In this document: piece by piece, positions 48,761-60,099 of the stretch
Layout of the letters: each line of letters begins with the position of its first letter
Numbering within the stretch: position 1 is the first letter of the stretch
Assembly: GCF_014839805.1 (NCBI RefSeq)
Contig: NC_051134.1
Span: 8,897,170 to 8,961,169, forward strand
Reading direction: 5' to 3'
Source of the DNA: Manduca sexta
Taxonomy: Eukaryota; Arthropoda; Insecta; Lepidoptera; Sphingidae
Length of the DNA stretch: 64,000 nucleotides
Translations under genes and position numbers: made by a program
Notes under the pieces: generated by a model
Databases searched by the model: none
Told to the model about the DNA's origin: nothing
Seen by the model: only the letters and a program-made list of their open reading frames with translations

Positions 48761-50470
48761 ACGTATAAAAAACAGGTGAGGACAAGGTGTAATTTATTAG
48801 GTTATGGTGTACGATTAGGTGCAAACAGCATACAACCGCTTCACGGTTTATTCCTTCGCTACGTTGGTTTTAGGCGGACGGTCAGAAGCAGGTAGGGCAT
48901 AGGATCAAAATAATTTTATACTCCTAAGAAAACCAGGAACATTTACACAAATGGTATTCAAAACTTTGTTGTAATTTTTATTAGGCTCCGACTACAAAAT
49001 TGGTAAACAGTATGTAGATAATTCTAAATTAATTTTTATTTATATTGGACCACACAGGAAGCACCAGCTTGCAAATAAAAAAAATAATCATCAAAATCGG
49101 GTCACCCAGTCAAAAGTTCTAAGATAACAAACGTAAACGAAATAAAAAGAAATACAGTCCAATTGAGAACCTCCCTCCTTTTTTGGAGTCGGTTAAAAAG
49201 CAATCATATCTAAGTTACAAATATATACAATTGACAGACTTTTCTGCGTTTTTCCATCTAGTTTTTTTTTTTTTTCTAGGACAATTTTTATATTGAACTT
49301 TATTTTATAAAATAAATAGTTTTTATGATTTTTTTATTTAAATCAAAACTTTAGAAGAAGCTTAGATAGCCTTTCAAGCATCAATATGAACATCGGAAAT
49401 ACTTATGTGGTGTTGACGATCGAGTTATGTATATAACGATCACTTTCAGTTGGCTTAGATACATTAAGACACCTGCAATTAACAATATGCTTAGTCGATT
49501 TTTGGCTAATTTCGGTTAGAAAGCAAAATTATTATTTTTCTCTTTTATAAGCTTACAAAGTCTTTTTTTTGCTATGAAATTAAAAATTCTTATTTTACAC
49601 AAAACGCTCATAAAGAAACCTCTAGCATTATAAAATTTTTCTTTTTTTCACTTAAAACTTCTCTCCTGTAAAGTTGACATTTTCAAGATAGCATAGTGTT
49701 AATTGGAGCTGTCAATTTGACAATGTGTTGGCTCAGATATTATTTAAACAATGCACAATATAAGTACTCTATGTATTGATTTAGGTCATGTTAGATGTGT
49801 AGCTTCATATGAACACCTAAGTTGTTACTTTCGATGCTGAGTGTACATTAATACCAGGTTTAATATTAAATAACATTGGTTATAAATATAATAGGAAAAC
49901 TCCTATGTGGATATAATTTTAGACCTTTCGGTTTTTATCATATCTATATGGAGGTATTTCATACCTACTGAATCCTTTTTGCGCATCTAATACCTGAACA
50001 GCAGTAATTACTGTTTATTGTACTGTTAATGAAATAAATAAAATTCTCTTATCTATAAAGAATTTAATTTTATAGTATTAAACAAGAAAAGTCATAAAAT
50101 AAAAGTAGACAAAATGTATGTTCGACTATCGACAAATCGATTTATTATATCGATATCTCTGAGTCTAAGAATATTTTATGCGAGGGTCATACTAATAGAA
50201 GGAAAGTTACAAAAAAAAACAAAATGTCATCGATGTCATTATTATTTATGAGTTCTTCCGTGCGTTAGTTTGACTCGCGTGAGATATACTTTAAAAGTTG
50301 TGTAGATATCCCTGGCGAGGCGTGTGTTCAACTCAAGTGTTTTAAATTTTGAAAGATTCTGTGTAGAAAAAGTTGTGATAATTATATATTATGTTATACA
50401 TAAATCGTATTTACTGTATAAAATATTTTGTTAATGGAACTATAAATAAAACACAAATTATATTTACTTA
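48761..50470. other. Spacer between the two convergent genes
   Basis: AT-rich, no gene seen. A LINE-like end block with TCCAATTGAGAACCTCCCTC and TTTGGAGTCGGTTAAAA is at about 49150-49200. Confidence 0.5.
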
Positions 50471-50475
50471 AACAT

Positions 50476-52307
50476 TTTATTGGAAAAAAAATTCATCCTA
50501 TATTGAAGGCAACTTGGTATATTGTATAATTTTAGAAAACAATGCCAAGACACGGTGTGTGAAGGCCGCTGCCGGGCGCGAGACGGATGGCACGTACACA
50601 CAAACAAACAAACAAATTTCAAAACAATGTTTATCAAAAGTATCAAGACGCCACCGCATCGTAACTTATGGAATGCCTTTTATTCACTTAACATTAAATT
50701 ATACACTTCCTACAAGCATACGAACGTGTGCCTTCTACTCGACGTGGACAATTTTGTTCAGACACAATGAAACAACGGGAAATGATCGACAACCGACGTG
50801 TACCAATAGTCAATATTCAATAATATCAGCGACAACGCGCACTCATGAGAACCGCACTGAATCATATACATTACACTTGAAGGCGCTAATTCAACTCCTA
50901 TATCTAAAATATAAATGATTATAAAAATAAATAAGGGGCGTCGCTCCCCTCCCTTTCACCCCTCCCCCCTCCTCCTACCCTCGCCACTCGCTCTTCTCGC
51001 TCAGACGAGACTGCGGACGCGTCACTTTGAGCAAACTCCAGTCGTCAAACACTCGACGCTACTGCCTACACCACATCGGAGCGTGATGGTCTCGCCGGTC
51101 CGAGGCCCGTCTACATCCCACGACAAACAACCGCATATCACTAAAATAATCAACAGACAAACTATAATAAAACGATTCTACCACGAATTAATAAAAAAAA
51201 ATGCTGAACAATATGCACACAGCTCGCTAATTTGACTCGTACGCTATCCTCCCGAATAATTGCAAAATAATTAATTCCAATATTTAGAAAAATATATATA
51301 ATTAATTTATTATAATAGGTATAATATAAGACGCATCTGTGTGCCCGTAGGGTCGCCCGCGGGTCCGTCGCCGCGACGGGCCCTCGAGATGTATACATAT
51401 TATATGGATTATATAGCACATGGTCTAAAATAATATTACTATTATGTAATAATCAATATTTACATTATATAGTTTCGACTACATCGTCCGACGAGTCCTT
51501 ATTGTTCGTAACACGTAAGCACCACATACTAATTTGACCTCATCAGTTACAGTTGACAATACATGTCGGGGCCGACGCGAGTCGCGAGTTTAGGTCTAAC
51601 GTTTCAGTGAAATTGGCACGCTTTCTCTGCCGGCCCTTTCGCCCGGACGGTGCGTGAATATAAGTTACGCTCGATCATCAAATCTGTCACAATACGCGCA
51701 ATGTATGTTGACCGGTGCGAAGTTAGCTGCAAGCAGCGTTGCAGACTGAAGGGGGAAAGGAGGCGCACAGGCCGGTGTTGGAACTAACTTCAGACCGGTC
51801 AAGGTAATTTGCGAGTATTGTATTGACATCCGCACACGCGACCGACACTAATGGAAGATATTTTGGACTACCATATTTTACAAAAATATTTTTTAAAGCC
51901 GCGAGAAACAGACTGGTCTTACCATTATGATAACATTTGAATTAAAATTCAATATTTAGAATATCAAAAGGTTTAGTTATATGTCATAGTTTATCAAAAA
52001 TGGCAGCATAGTAGACAAAATATTCTATAAGCAGGAGAACAATAAAATGTTAAATTAAGCTATTTAAAAAACCTTAAAATCAGATATATCTTGGTAATGA
52101 TAAATCCGCTCCTCGCATGCCCAATTCATGATTTGTAAATAAAAGGACAGTGTCGGTCGCGTGCGCTCACGCAACAACAAACATTACATGTGTGGCAAAA
52201 GGGTGTATATAATGACTCGCGGGCGCAGTCGGTCCACTCACGCGGCGTGTCACGTGACGTATCAAAAGTACAAAATGGTGTATACGTGAGTGGGTGGCGG
52301 TGTCCGG
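50476..52307 (-). promoter_or_regulatory. Moe: Probable Moesin 3' untranslated region
   Basis: It lies between the Moesin stop codon (52308) and a minus-strand AATAAA at 50476-50481, which is the inferred end. The part at 50930-51800 is richer in GC than the spacer. Open frames on either strand here (for example 50514-50918) show no domain and are treated as chance. The extent is inferred, not shown by transcript data. Confidence 0.45.
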
Positions 52308-55300
52308 TTACATGTTCTCGAACTGGTCGACGCGCCGCTTGGTGTTGCCCTTGCGGATCTCGCGCAGGGTCTTGTACTTGTCGCGGCCCTGACGCACGTT
52401 CTCGCGGTGGATCTTGTCCATGGCGGTCTCCTTGGTCTCGTCGCGCGACTGCGCCAGGTCTTGCTTCAGCGCCTGCGGTGGAAGGATCGAGTTTAGATAT
52501 GGTGTGATGTAAGTGTGAGTGAGTAGCAGTAACGCTCGGCCAGCGGGTCCACCAGCTCGCGTGTGGTGTAAGTGTGAGTGAGTAGTAGAGTGCGGCACCT
52601 TGAGCTGGTTGTGGAGGCGCTCGGAGCGCTCGGCGAGCGTGCGGCGCTCGGCCAGCGGGTCCACCAGCTCGCGTGTGGTGTAAGTGTGAGTGAGTAGTAG
52701 AGTGCGGCACCTTGAGCTGGTTGTGGAGGCGCTCGGAGCGCTCGGCGAGCGTGCGGCGCTCGGCCAGCGGGTCCACCAGCTCGCGTGTGGTGTAAGTGTG
52801 AGTGAGTAGTAGAGTGCGGCACCTTGAGCTGGTTGTGGAGGCGCTCGGAGCGCTCGGCGAGCGTGCGGCGCTCGGCCAGCGGGTCCACCAGCTCGCGTGT
52901 GGTGTAAGTGTGAGTGAGTAGTAGAGTGCGGCACCTTGAGCTGGTTGTGGAGGCGCTCGGAGCGCTCGGCGAGCGTGCGGCGCTCGGCCAGCGGGTCCAC
53001 CAGCTCGCGTGTGGTGTAAGTGTGAGTGAGTAGTAGAGTGCGGCACCTTGAGCTGGTTGTGGAGGCGCTCGGAGCGCTCGGCGAGCGTGCGGCGCTCGGC
53101 CAGCGGGTCCACCAGCTCGCGTGTGGTGTAAGTGTGAGTGAGTAGTAGAGTGCGGCACCTTGAGCTGGTTGTGGAGGCGCTCGGAGCGCTCGGCGAGCGT
53201 GCGGCGCTCGGCCAGCGGGTCCACCAGCTCGCGTGTGGTGTAAGTGTGAGTGAGTAGTAGAGTGCGGCACCTTGAGCTGGTTGTGGAGGCGCTCGGAGCG
53301 CTCGGCGAGCGTGCGGCGCTCGGCCAGCGGGTCCACCAGCTCGCGTGTGGTGTAAGTGTGAGTGAGTAGTAGAGTGCGGCACCTTGAGCTGGTTGTGGAG
53401 GCGCTCGGAGCGCTCGGCGAGCGTGCGGCGCTCGGCCAGCGGGTCCACCAGCTCGCGTGTGGTGTAAGTGTGAGTGAGTAGTAGAGTGCGGCACCTTGAG
53501 CTGGTTGTGGAGGCGCTCGGAGCGCTCGGCGAGCGTGCGGCGCTCGGCCAGCGGGTCCACCAGCTCGCGTGTGGTGTAAGTGTGAGTGAGTAGTAGAGTG
53601 CGGCACCTTGAGCTGGTTGTGGAGGCGCTCGGAGCGCTCGGCGAGCGTGCGGCGCTCGGCCAGCGGGTCCACCAGCTCGCGTGTGGTGTAAGTGTGAGTG
53701 AGTAGTAGAGTGCGGCACCTTGAGCTGGTTGTGGAGGCGCTCGGAGCGCTCGGCGAGCGTGCGGCGCTCGGCCAGCGGGTCCACCAGGTCGTCGGGCGCG
53801 CGCGTCAGCTCGCCCACGCCGGACTCGGAGCCGCCGTCCGAGCCGTCGCCGTCCGCGCCCTCCGCGCCCTCCGCCTCCGCTGTCTCCGCGCCGCTCTCCG
53901 ACACGTGGTGGTGCTGCGGGGTCGTGGCCGCCGCCAGCGCCGCTGCCGCCTCGTCCTGGAACACGCGCACATCTGTACAGGCTGAACCTACGATATCTTA
54001 CAAACTAGATACTATGACACGTTCTGACCACTTCTGACGTCGCTAAGTCGACCAATAAAATAAACTGACATAAGTCTAGCAATCATAAAGAACCGATACC
54101 CCATTTTGCTTTGACATGTCGCCGACGAGACCACCGGAATGTGACTTATTTTACGGGACGAAACGTATTCGACGATTTGATGCGTCCAGATATAGTCCGC
54201 ACACAAGCTCCAAAGAATCTGAACAGTTGTGTGTTTTGATGCAACGCGCGTGCGGGTACCATACAACTAAAGTATTGAAGGAAAACCCTAAGACTTCTCT
54301 CTCAGTCACGCGCAGCCGCCTAACGCGTGCATGATAAAAATACTTAATTATTTTGACAATGCAGTGAACGTATCAAGGTCCCGGTTGGTTGATGGAGGCC
54401 CGACGTTACCTGCTTGCGGCGCGCCTCCTCGACCTCCTCCTGCAGGCGGCGCGTCTCGGTGTCCTTCTGCTCGACCTCGGTCTGTATGCGCATGACCTCC
54501 TCCTGCTTGGCGCGGATCTCCTCCTCCAACTTGGCGCGCTCGGCCGCCTCCATGTTCTGAGAATGCAAGTGCGTATAATATAGTATAGATGTTTTTTGAA
54601 GTTAACAAAACATTAACATAATATTTTTTCAATCCGGGTAACGGGACGCGATAGCTACAGAAATAGACTTCATTTTAAGGTCACTGCTCAAAGCGATATC
54701 TTGTGAACCTAAAATTTACTCCCTTTGTGGTACTTTATAGACTTAGGAGAGTATTGTAAAAACGTCGATGAGTACTCCGTTTTTTGTCATCGGTAAACGA
54801 GGTCCAAAACTATTTCCCGCGATAACCAGCTGTTTTTTTGTGCCTCTGCCACGGCCGATGTCACTAGTTGATGGTGACCATGTATACATCAAGGGAAAAA
54901 AAATAGATTCGGTATGTTACCTTGGTCTCCTCTAGCCGCTGCATCATAGCCTGCAGCTCGTTCTGGCGACGCTCGAGCTCCTCCTTGGCGGCCTGCAGCT
55001 GACGCAGCTGCTCCTCCAGTCGTCTGATCATGTCCTGCGCTTCCAGGAGATTCGCCTGGAATAATAAACAGAAGACATAAGGATTCTGGAGTCACAATGA
55101 GTTGATATTTGTAGATTTGGGGAGGCAGGGAAGCATTTAATGTCACCGTAAATTCGTCTTATAGTTCATAGAATTGATTCCATGGTTTAATGGAGAGTAT
55201 TCCGTCTGCTCAGACACAGATTACAAAAGCAAACACCATGCTTTTTTCAATAAGATATACACAAATGTCAATTACTCGACTTGGACTAACAACAAAATTG

Positions 55301-58300
55301 ACAGCCTAATACTAGACTAATGAAGTGACAGGTTACAATAAAAACATCTGAAGGTAGGAAACTGGACCCTGTTCCAATAGAAAAATGCAAAAGAAACCAA
55401 CGGTCAAGTCACGTTGGTCTTTTCACCAATGACAATCTAAGACGTTCTTATTGTGTTTCACGGACATTCTAGAACCAGTGGTGAGCTAATTCCCTATAAA
55501 CACTAAACAGTTTAGATGTAAGTACTGTACCAAACGAAGAAGACAACTGGTATTGTATAATAAAATTTGAAGGTGGACAAAAGGATCCTGGGAAGTAATA
55601 CAGTACCTGTGAACGTTCCATCTCCTCCTGCATCTGGCGGAGTCTGTCCTCGTACTCCTGCTGTTTCTTCTCGGCACGCTCGCGAGCCGCGATCTCCAGC
55701 TGCAGCTTCTCTCTGTATAGAGAAAAAATTGTTACAAGGTGCTCGCATACTTGTAACCATGTGTTAGTGGAAAGTAGGATTCTAAAAGAGAGACGCATGA
55801 CAACAACAATTATTATACTACTTATTTGGTTTTATAAAACCACATGTTTAAATGCGTTTATGTTTGATGTCAGTGAATTACTTTAAAGTAAACTTCTGTA
55901 GTCTTAAATACTAAAAGTTGCTATCTCCCTTTTATTCGAAGATATTGCCTAAAATGTGTTATGTAGCGCATAAATACGCCTTAAATAATAAAGTAAAGTA
56001 AAATAAAGTATTATATTTATCTAAAATTGTACCGAAATAATTTATAGACAAAAATACATCTCGTAACACTATGACATCATTAAATACTCATTCCACTTGT
56101 TATCGTGCAAGATAATGTAACACAATAGTATTAAATGTAACGGTAATTATCTGTAGAATGCACCGGCGCGAATACTTCGGCTTGCTCTTGTCTTTCGTCC
56201 ATCGAATGTTTGCACGATACGTTACCAGATAAAATCTTAATTGATGTTTTTCATTCATTTTATCAAATACATGTGTGTCCTTAAGGCGCTATGACGTAAC
56301 CCAATTTAGACTGTTGCACCCAGTCTCAATATGGAACTTTGGTACAACTACTTAATTAACTTCCTGTGATTTAGTGCTATGGTCTAACACTGGGATTTTG
56401 TTAAAAGTTTAAATATGAATACACGGAGCAACCGCAAAATTATTTATCTCATAGATCATATGAAATACAAGAGAAAGCTGTGAACGTGCTCGGTAACGTG
56501 CTATGCTATTCTGTAACCTCTAACTTCTTTGCATATTGTAACACGAATGAAGCCTACACTAGCGCTAAAAGGTGAGAACGTCGTAGAAGCGAACTACACT
56601 CACTAACCCATATTTCCAACTCCTTATCTTTCTATTTGATTAATCTCAATGCGGGATACAGAAAAATTAGTGTTCCCTGAGACATGCTGAGCTGTTCCTG
56701 GCTTACAGGGGTCGTAGTGATGGGTGTGAGGTCAGGAAAGTCTCATTTAATCATAAGTATGATGTTACGTTACCTATATCACGCTAATCGGTAATAAAAA
56801 AATTATAGAATAATGTCGCACAATCTCATCTGACATGTCGGTAGTCACCTAACTTCACGCTGTTGTTTACAGAATAGTTGTACAGCTTGTGTGTTGTTAC
56901 CTCTGCGCCTGCTTGGCGAGTTTCTCCTCCCTGGCCTGCGCCTTCATCTGCTGCACGTCGATGGTGTCGGGCTTGCGCCGGCGCATGTACAGCTCGTGGT
57001 TGCCCATACACAGCGCGAGGATGCGCTTGTTGACGCGAACACGCGGCGCGAAGAACACGAAGTCCGGCGCCTTCTTGTCGATCGGCTTGATTATGAACTT
57101 GCGGTCGTTGAACGATATGTTGCGGATTTCAGACCATGGGAAGCCGATTTTCGGTGTTAGTCTGTGGACAATGGAACGATTTAGCTTGTGTCTATAGTTG
57201 TCATCGGTGTCACAAAAAGTCCTGAACCCAAATTAAGTATGTTTGTTGAGCAAAGTATCAAAACATACAACGGTCGCCAATAAAACTCGTGACATGTGGA
57301 CTACACTGCTTACCATAAGGTCGATATAGTAGCGTTAACAAATTAGAATTAAAATAAAAAATATCAATCGCTTTTCTCCACCTCTTTAAAAAATGAACCA
57401 ATCACAACAGTTTTTTTTTCTGCAATTGACTTTGATCGGTTGGATAGAGGATTGAGATTAGGTTAATCTATCCCAAACGTCACACCTCTGACTTTTCTAA
57501 AAATTGTGTATTCTTTGTGAATTATCGCTTGCTTTAACGGTGAAGGAAAACATCGTGGCGAAACCTGCATACCTGAGAAATTCTCTATTAAGAATTTTCG
57601 AGGGTATGTGAAGTCTACTAATCCGTACTAGGCCAGCGTGGTGAACCTAAGGCCTATTCTCTCTCAGTAGTAGAGGCCCGTGCCCAACAGTGGGACAGTA
57701 TATAATACAGGGCTGATATTATTATTATCATTAAACGTCCGTTAGAGAAGTGAATGTAATACTAACTTGTCATCCTTCTCGTATATGTTGAGTCCGAGCG
57801 CGTCGACGCCGAGCCACAGCTCGGTGTTCTTCTTGTTCCTGATCTCGAAGTAGTTGACGCCGTACATCTCCAGGTCCTGCGCGATCTTCAGGTACTCCAT
57901 CATGGCGTCCTCGCGCAGCATCCCGCGGTGCTCCTGCCACCAGTTCGTGATGCTCTGCTCCCACTCTTCGCGGGACATCTGACGATTACAAACACACGTG
58001 GTTTTGAGTTACGATATTTTTAGTTACTGAATTTGTATTCGACTACAATTGACCATCTATTAAGCAAGCTTTAGATTTCCAAGAAACTTGCAGGAACCAG
58101 ACTTTCATAAGCAACTTTTACTGAGTTATCAATCACAGCAACAACCTGAAGTTTCCAATTATTGAACCTTGCAGTACTTGTGGCCAAACGTATGTACTAT
58201 TGAAATATCGCCGGTGGTGTAAACGCATCTGGAAGGCTTGCGCAATATATTGCTGCAAGAACTTGATAGTCTAAGCATAGCACTAATATAGCGATAATAA

Positions 58301-60099
58301 TATACGAATTACATAAAGAAACTCATTCTCAAAGTGAGGCGATTACTAATAAAGAACACCTTAAAAACTCTGTCGAATGCTAAAAGAAGCAACGCTTTTC
58401 TTTGAATAAAACTATCCATATTTAATTATTCGTTGTAACTCACGTGTAGTATACACTTGTGTCACTTTGTTAATGAAAAATTGCAATAAAACAGTAATTT
58501 AAAGAGAACAATATCAAAATATGGAATATTTATAAAAACAAATAACATTTAGATATTGTGTACGTCAAGTGTGGGCGTAGTTATGCCAATTTATGATTTT
58601 TGCTTTTGTTTGAAGTTTATTTTAATGTTGCTGATGGTCGTTACTTTTGATGTATATATCGTCGTGTAGTCTTAAGAATATGTGTTTGATTCGGAGATGA
58701 CGTTATTTCATTGAAGATTTCTTGTGAAAGGCGTCTCGTATTTTATATTTTTTAGTTCACCGACCAGTAGCCATTATGAATCGTAATACTCCGTATTAAA
58801 GCTCAAGGTCGTTCTTTTGTTACACGGCAATATGACCCAACTGCACCTGATGGTAAGTATAGTGGGGTCCAATGAAATGTCGATTGACGAGAGACGATTA
58901 CTTCTTGGCAGATGACAAAATCATGCCCGTCTGTTAGAACCAGATATACACAGGCTTCCAAAACACGACACACGTGGCCCACTATGATCAACGTAAGTGA
59001 ATTTGAATGTTTTATATGCAGCGTTAGTTTTTTATTTCATTTTCTTTTTTACTTTTTTGTAAGAGTTTAGCTCACACTCAAGTTACTCATTTCAACTCTA
59101 TAAGTGAGAACTTGTTAGTGGCTTTTTGACACCTAAATTGTTGCTATTTCTAACATAATTATATAGTTGTAAGTTTTCCATGCTGTAAATAAATAATTAA
59201 AAAAGTGAGTACCTTATGTTGGTCGGTGACCCGCTGCGGCAGCAGGCGGTCGTTGGCGAGGAAGCCGGGCCCGTGCACGGAGGGGTTGTGGTCTCCGTGC
59301 CGCGCCTGCACCGCGTACGACGCGAGCAACACCGACGTCTCCGGCGGGCAGTATATCTCGTCTGATAGGATTGCATTCTTCACCTGGATTGGGATGGAGA
59401 AATTGTCAATTATATTGTGTTTTAAAGTAGTAAAGAAACATTAGGTGCATTAATAAGGATTTTATATACCAAGCCCTTTTGTAGTTATCTTCTGCAAACA
59501 ATTTTTACCGTATAAGAAGTCATTGCAAGCTAATTTCTGTATTTTTTTAGGCTTGCATAAATAGCGGCGAGTCGACTATAGCATCTGGAAGTACTCGCGT
59601 AACATTTTACTGCGAGAACTTGCTAGTTTAAACACGGCTTTATCGTGCTTCTACCAGTCAGGTAAAAATATTAAGTGCCAACGCTGTACGCTCGATCTTC
59701 TTTCTTTTCTTCTTTGCTTTCACCTCATAATGTAATTGGAAGCAAAGCCAATTTTCATAACAAACATCAATATCGACTTAGGGAACTTTACCGTTTTTTT
59801 TATCTAAAACTTCACGTACTTTAATCGTTCAACTTGAGATCAAACCCAAGGACTTACTGTTCACAACCGAAATACTATACCATGAGAAAAAATAGTATAT
59901 CAGACTATTTAGATTACTATACTTTATTAGGTTTCCCTCCAATATCTAGTGTTTGACCTTTGTTGTGATAGTTTACCTGAAGGTAGAAGAGCTTGAGTGT
60001 GATCTCCTGTATGAGTTCGTCGGCGACGTCCTCAGGATAGAATTTGGCTCGGAACTTGAACTGCAGCGGATTTTCCTTCTTAACGTCCTGTTGCATCAC
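52308..60099 (-). CDS. Moe: Moesin (ERM protein), 9 exons in window, 5' end outside
   Basis: Ezrin-radixin-moesin linker between the plasma membrane and cortical actin. Exons in coding order: 60099-59977, 59383-59213, 57978-57767, 57161-56901, 55712-55607, 55055-54921, 54556-54410, 53955-53719, 52472-52308; phases agree, 518 residues. Read in order: the end of FERM lobe F1 and lobe F2 ([50 protein letters not shown]), lobe F3 ([32 protein letters not shown]), the long coiled coil (exons 5-8) and the actin-binding tail [12 protein letters not shown]...FENM with the regulatory Thr. Insects have one ERM gene, so the identity is firm. About 60 N-terminal residues are missing and must be coded to the right of the window. 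The last intron (52473-53718) holds an 11-donor array of the exon-8 end. Confidence 0.95.
52500..53787 (-). repeat. 112-bp tandem array copying a Moesin exon end with its splice donor
   Basis: On the minus strand each unit is the end of exon 8 ([23 protein letters not shown], 69 nt), the donor AAG|GTGCCGCACT, and about 43 bases of intron. The donor recurs every 112 bases from 53719 down to 52599, eleven times. Copies look identical by eye. A shortened, changed copy (about 52500-52560) joins the array to the unique end of the intron. All three sense frames of the unit are open, which produces a spurious 614-codon frame (52126-53970). Confidence 0.95.
57478..57733 (+). mobile_element. SINE family S2 in a Moesin intron
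   Basis: GGTGAAGGAAAACATCGTGG, CTAGGCCAGCGTGGTG and CAGTAGTAGAGGCCCGTG are the reverse complement of blocks at 31947-32290. The tRNA-like head is truncated. It ends in (ATT)n about 35 bases from exon 57767-57978. Confidence 0.7.
58830..59000 (-). repeat. Interspersed repeat, family R3, in a Moesin intron
   Basis: GCACCTGATGGTAAGTATAG, GTCGATTGACGAGAGACGAT and ACACGTGGCCCAC match the reverse copy at 1029-1270. Confidence 0.6.

Noticed and set aside
50514..50918. 134-codon plus-strand frame
   Set aside because: No domain, poor composition, and it lies antisense in the probable Moesin 3' untranslated region.
52126..53970. A 614-codon minus-strand frame
   Set aside because: It reads through exon 8, eleven repeat units of mixed exon and intron, and beyond the true last exon. 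The conserved Moesin C-terminus needs the splice 53719 to 52472.
54348..54632. Alternative frames over the Moesin coiled-coil exons
   Set aside because: Frames in other phases lack the ERM sequence and break the splice phases.
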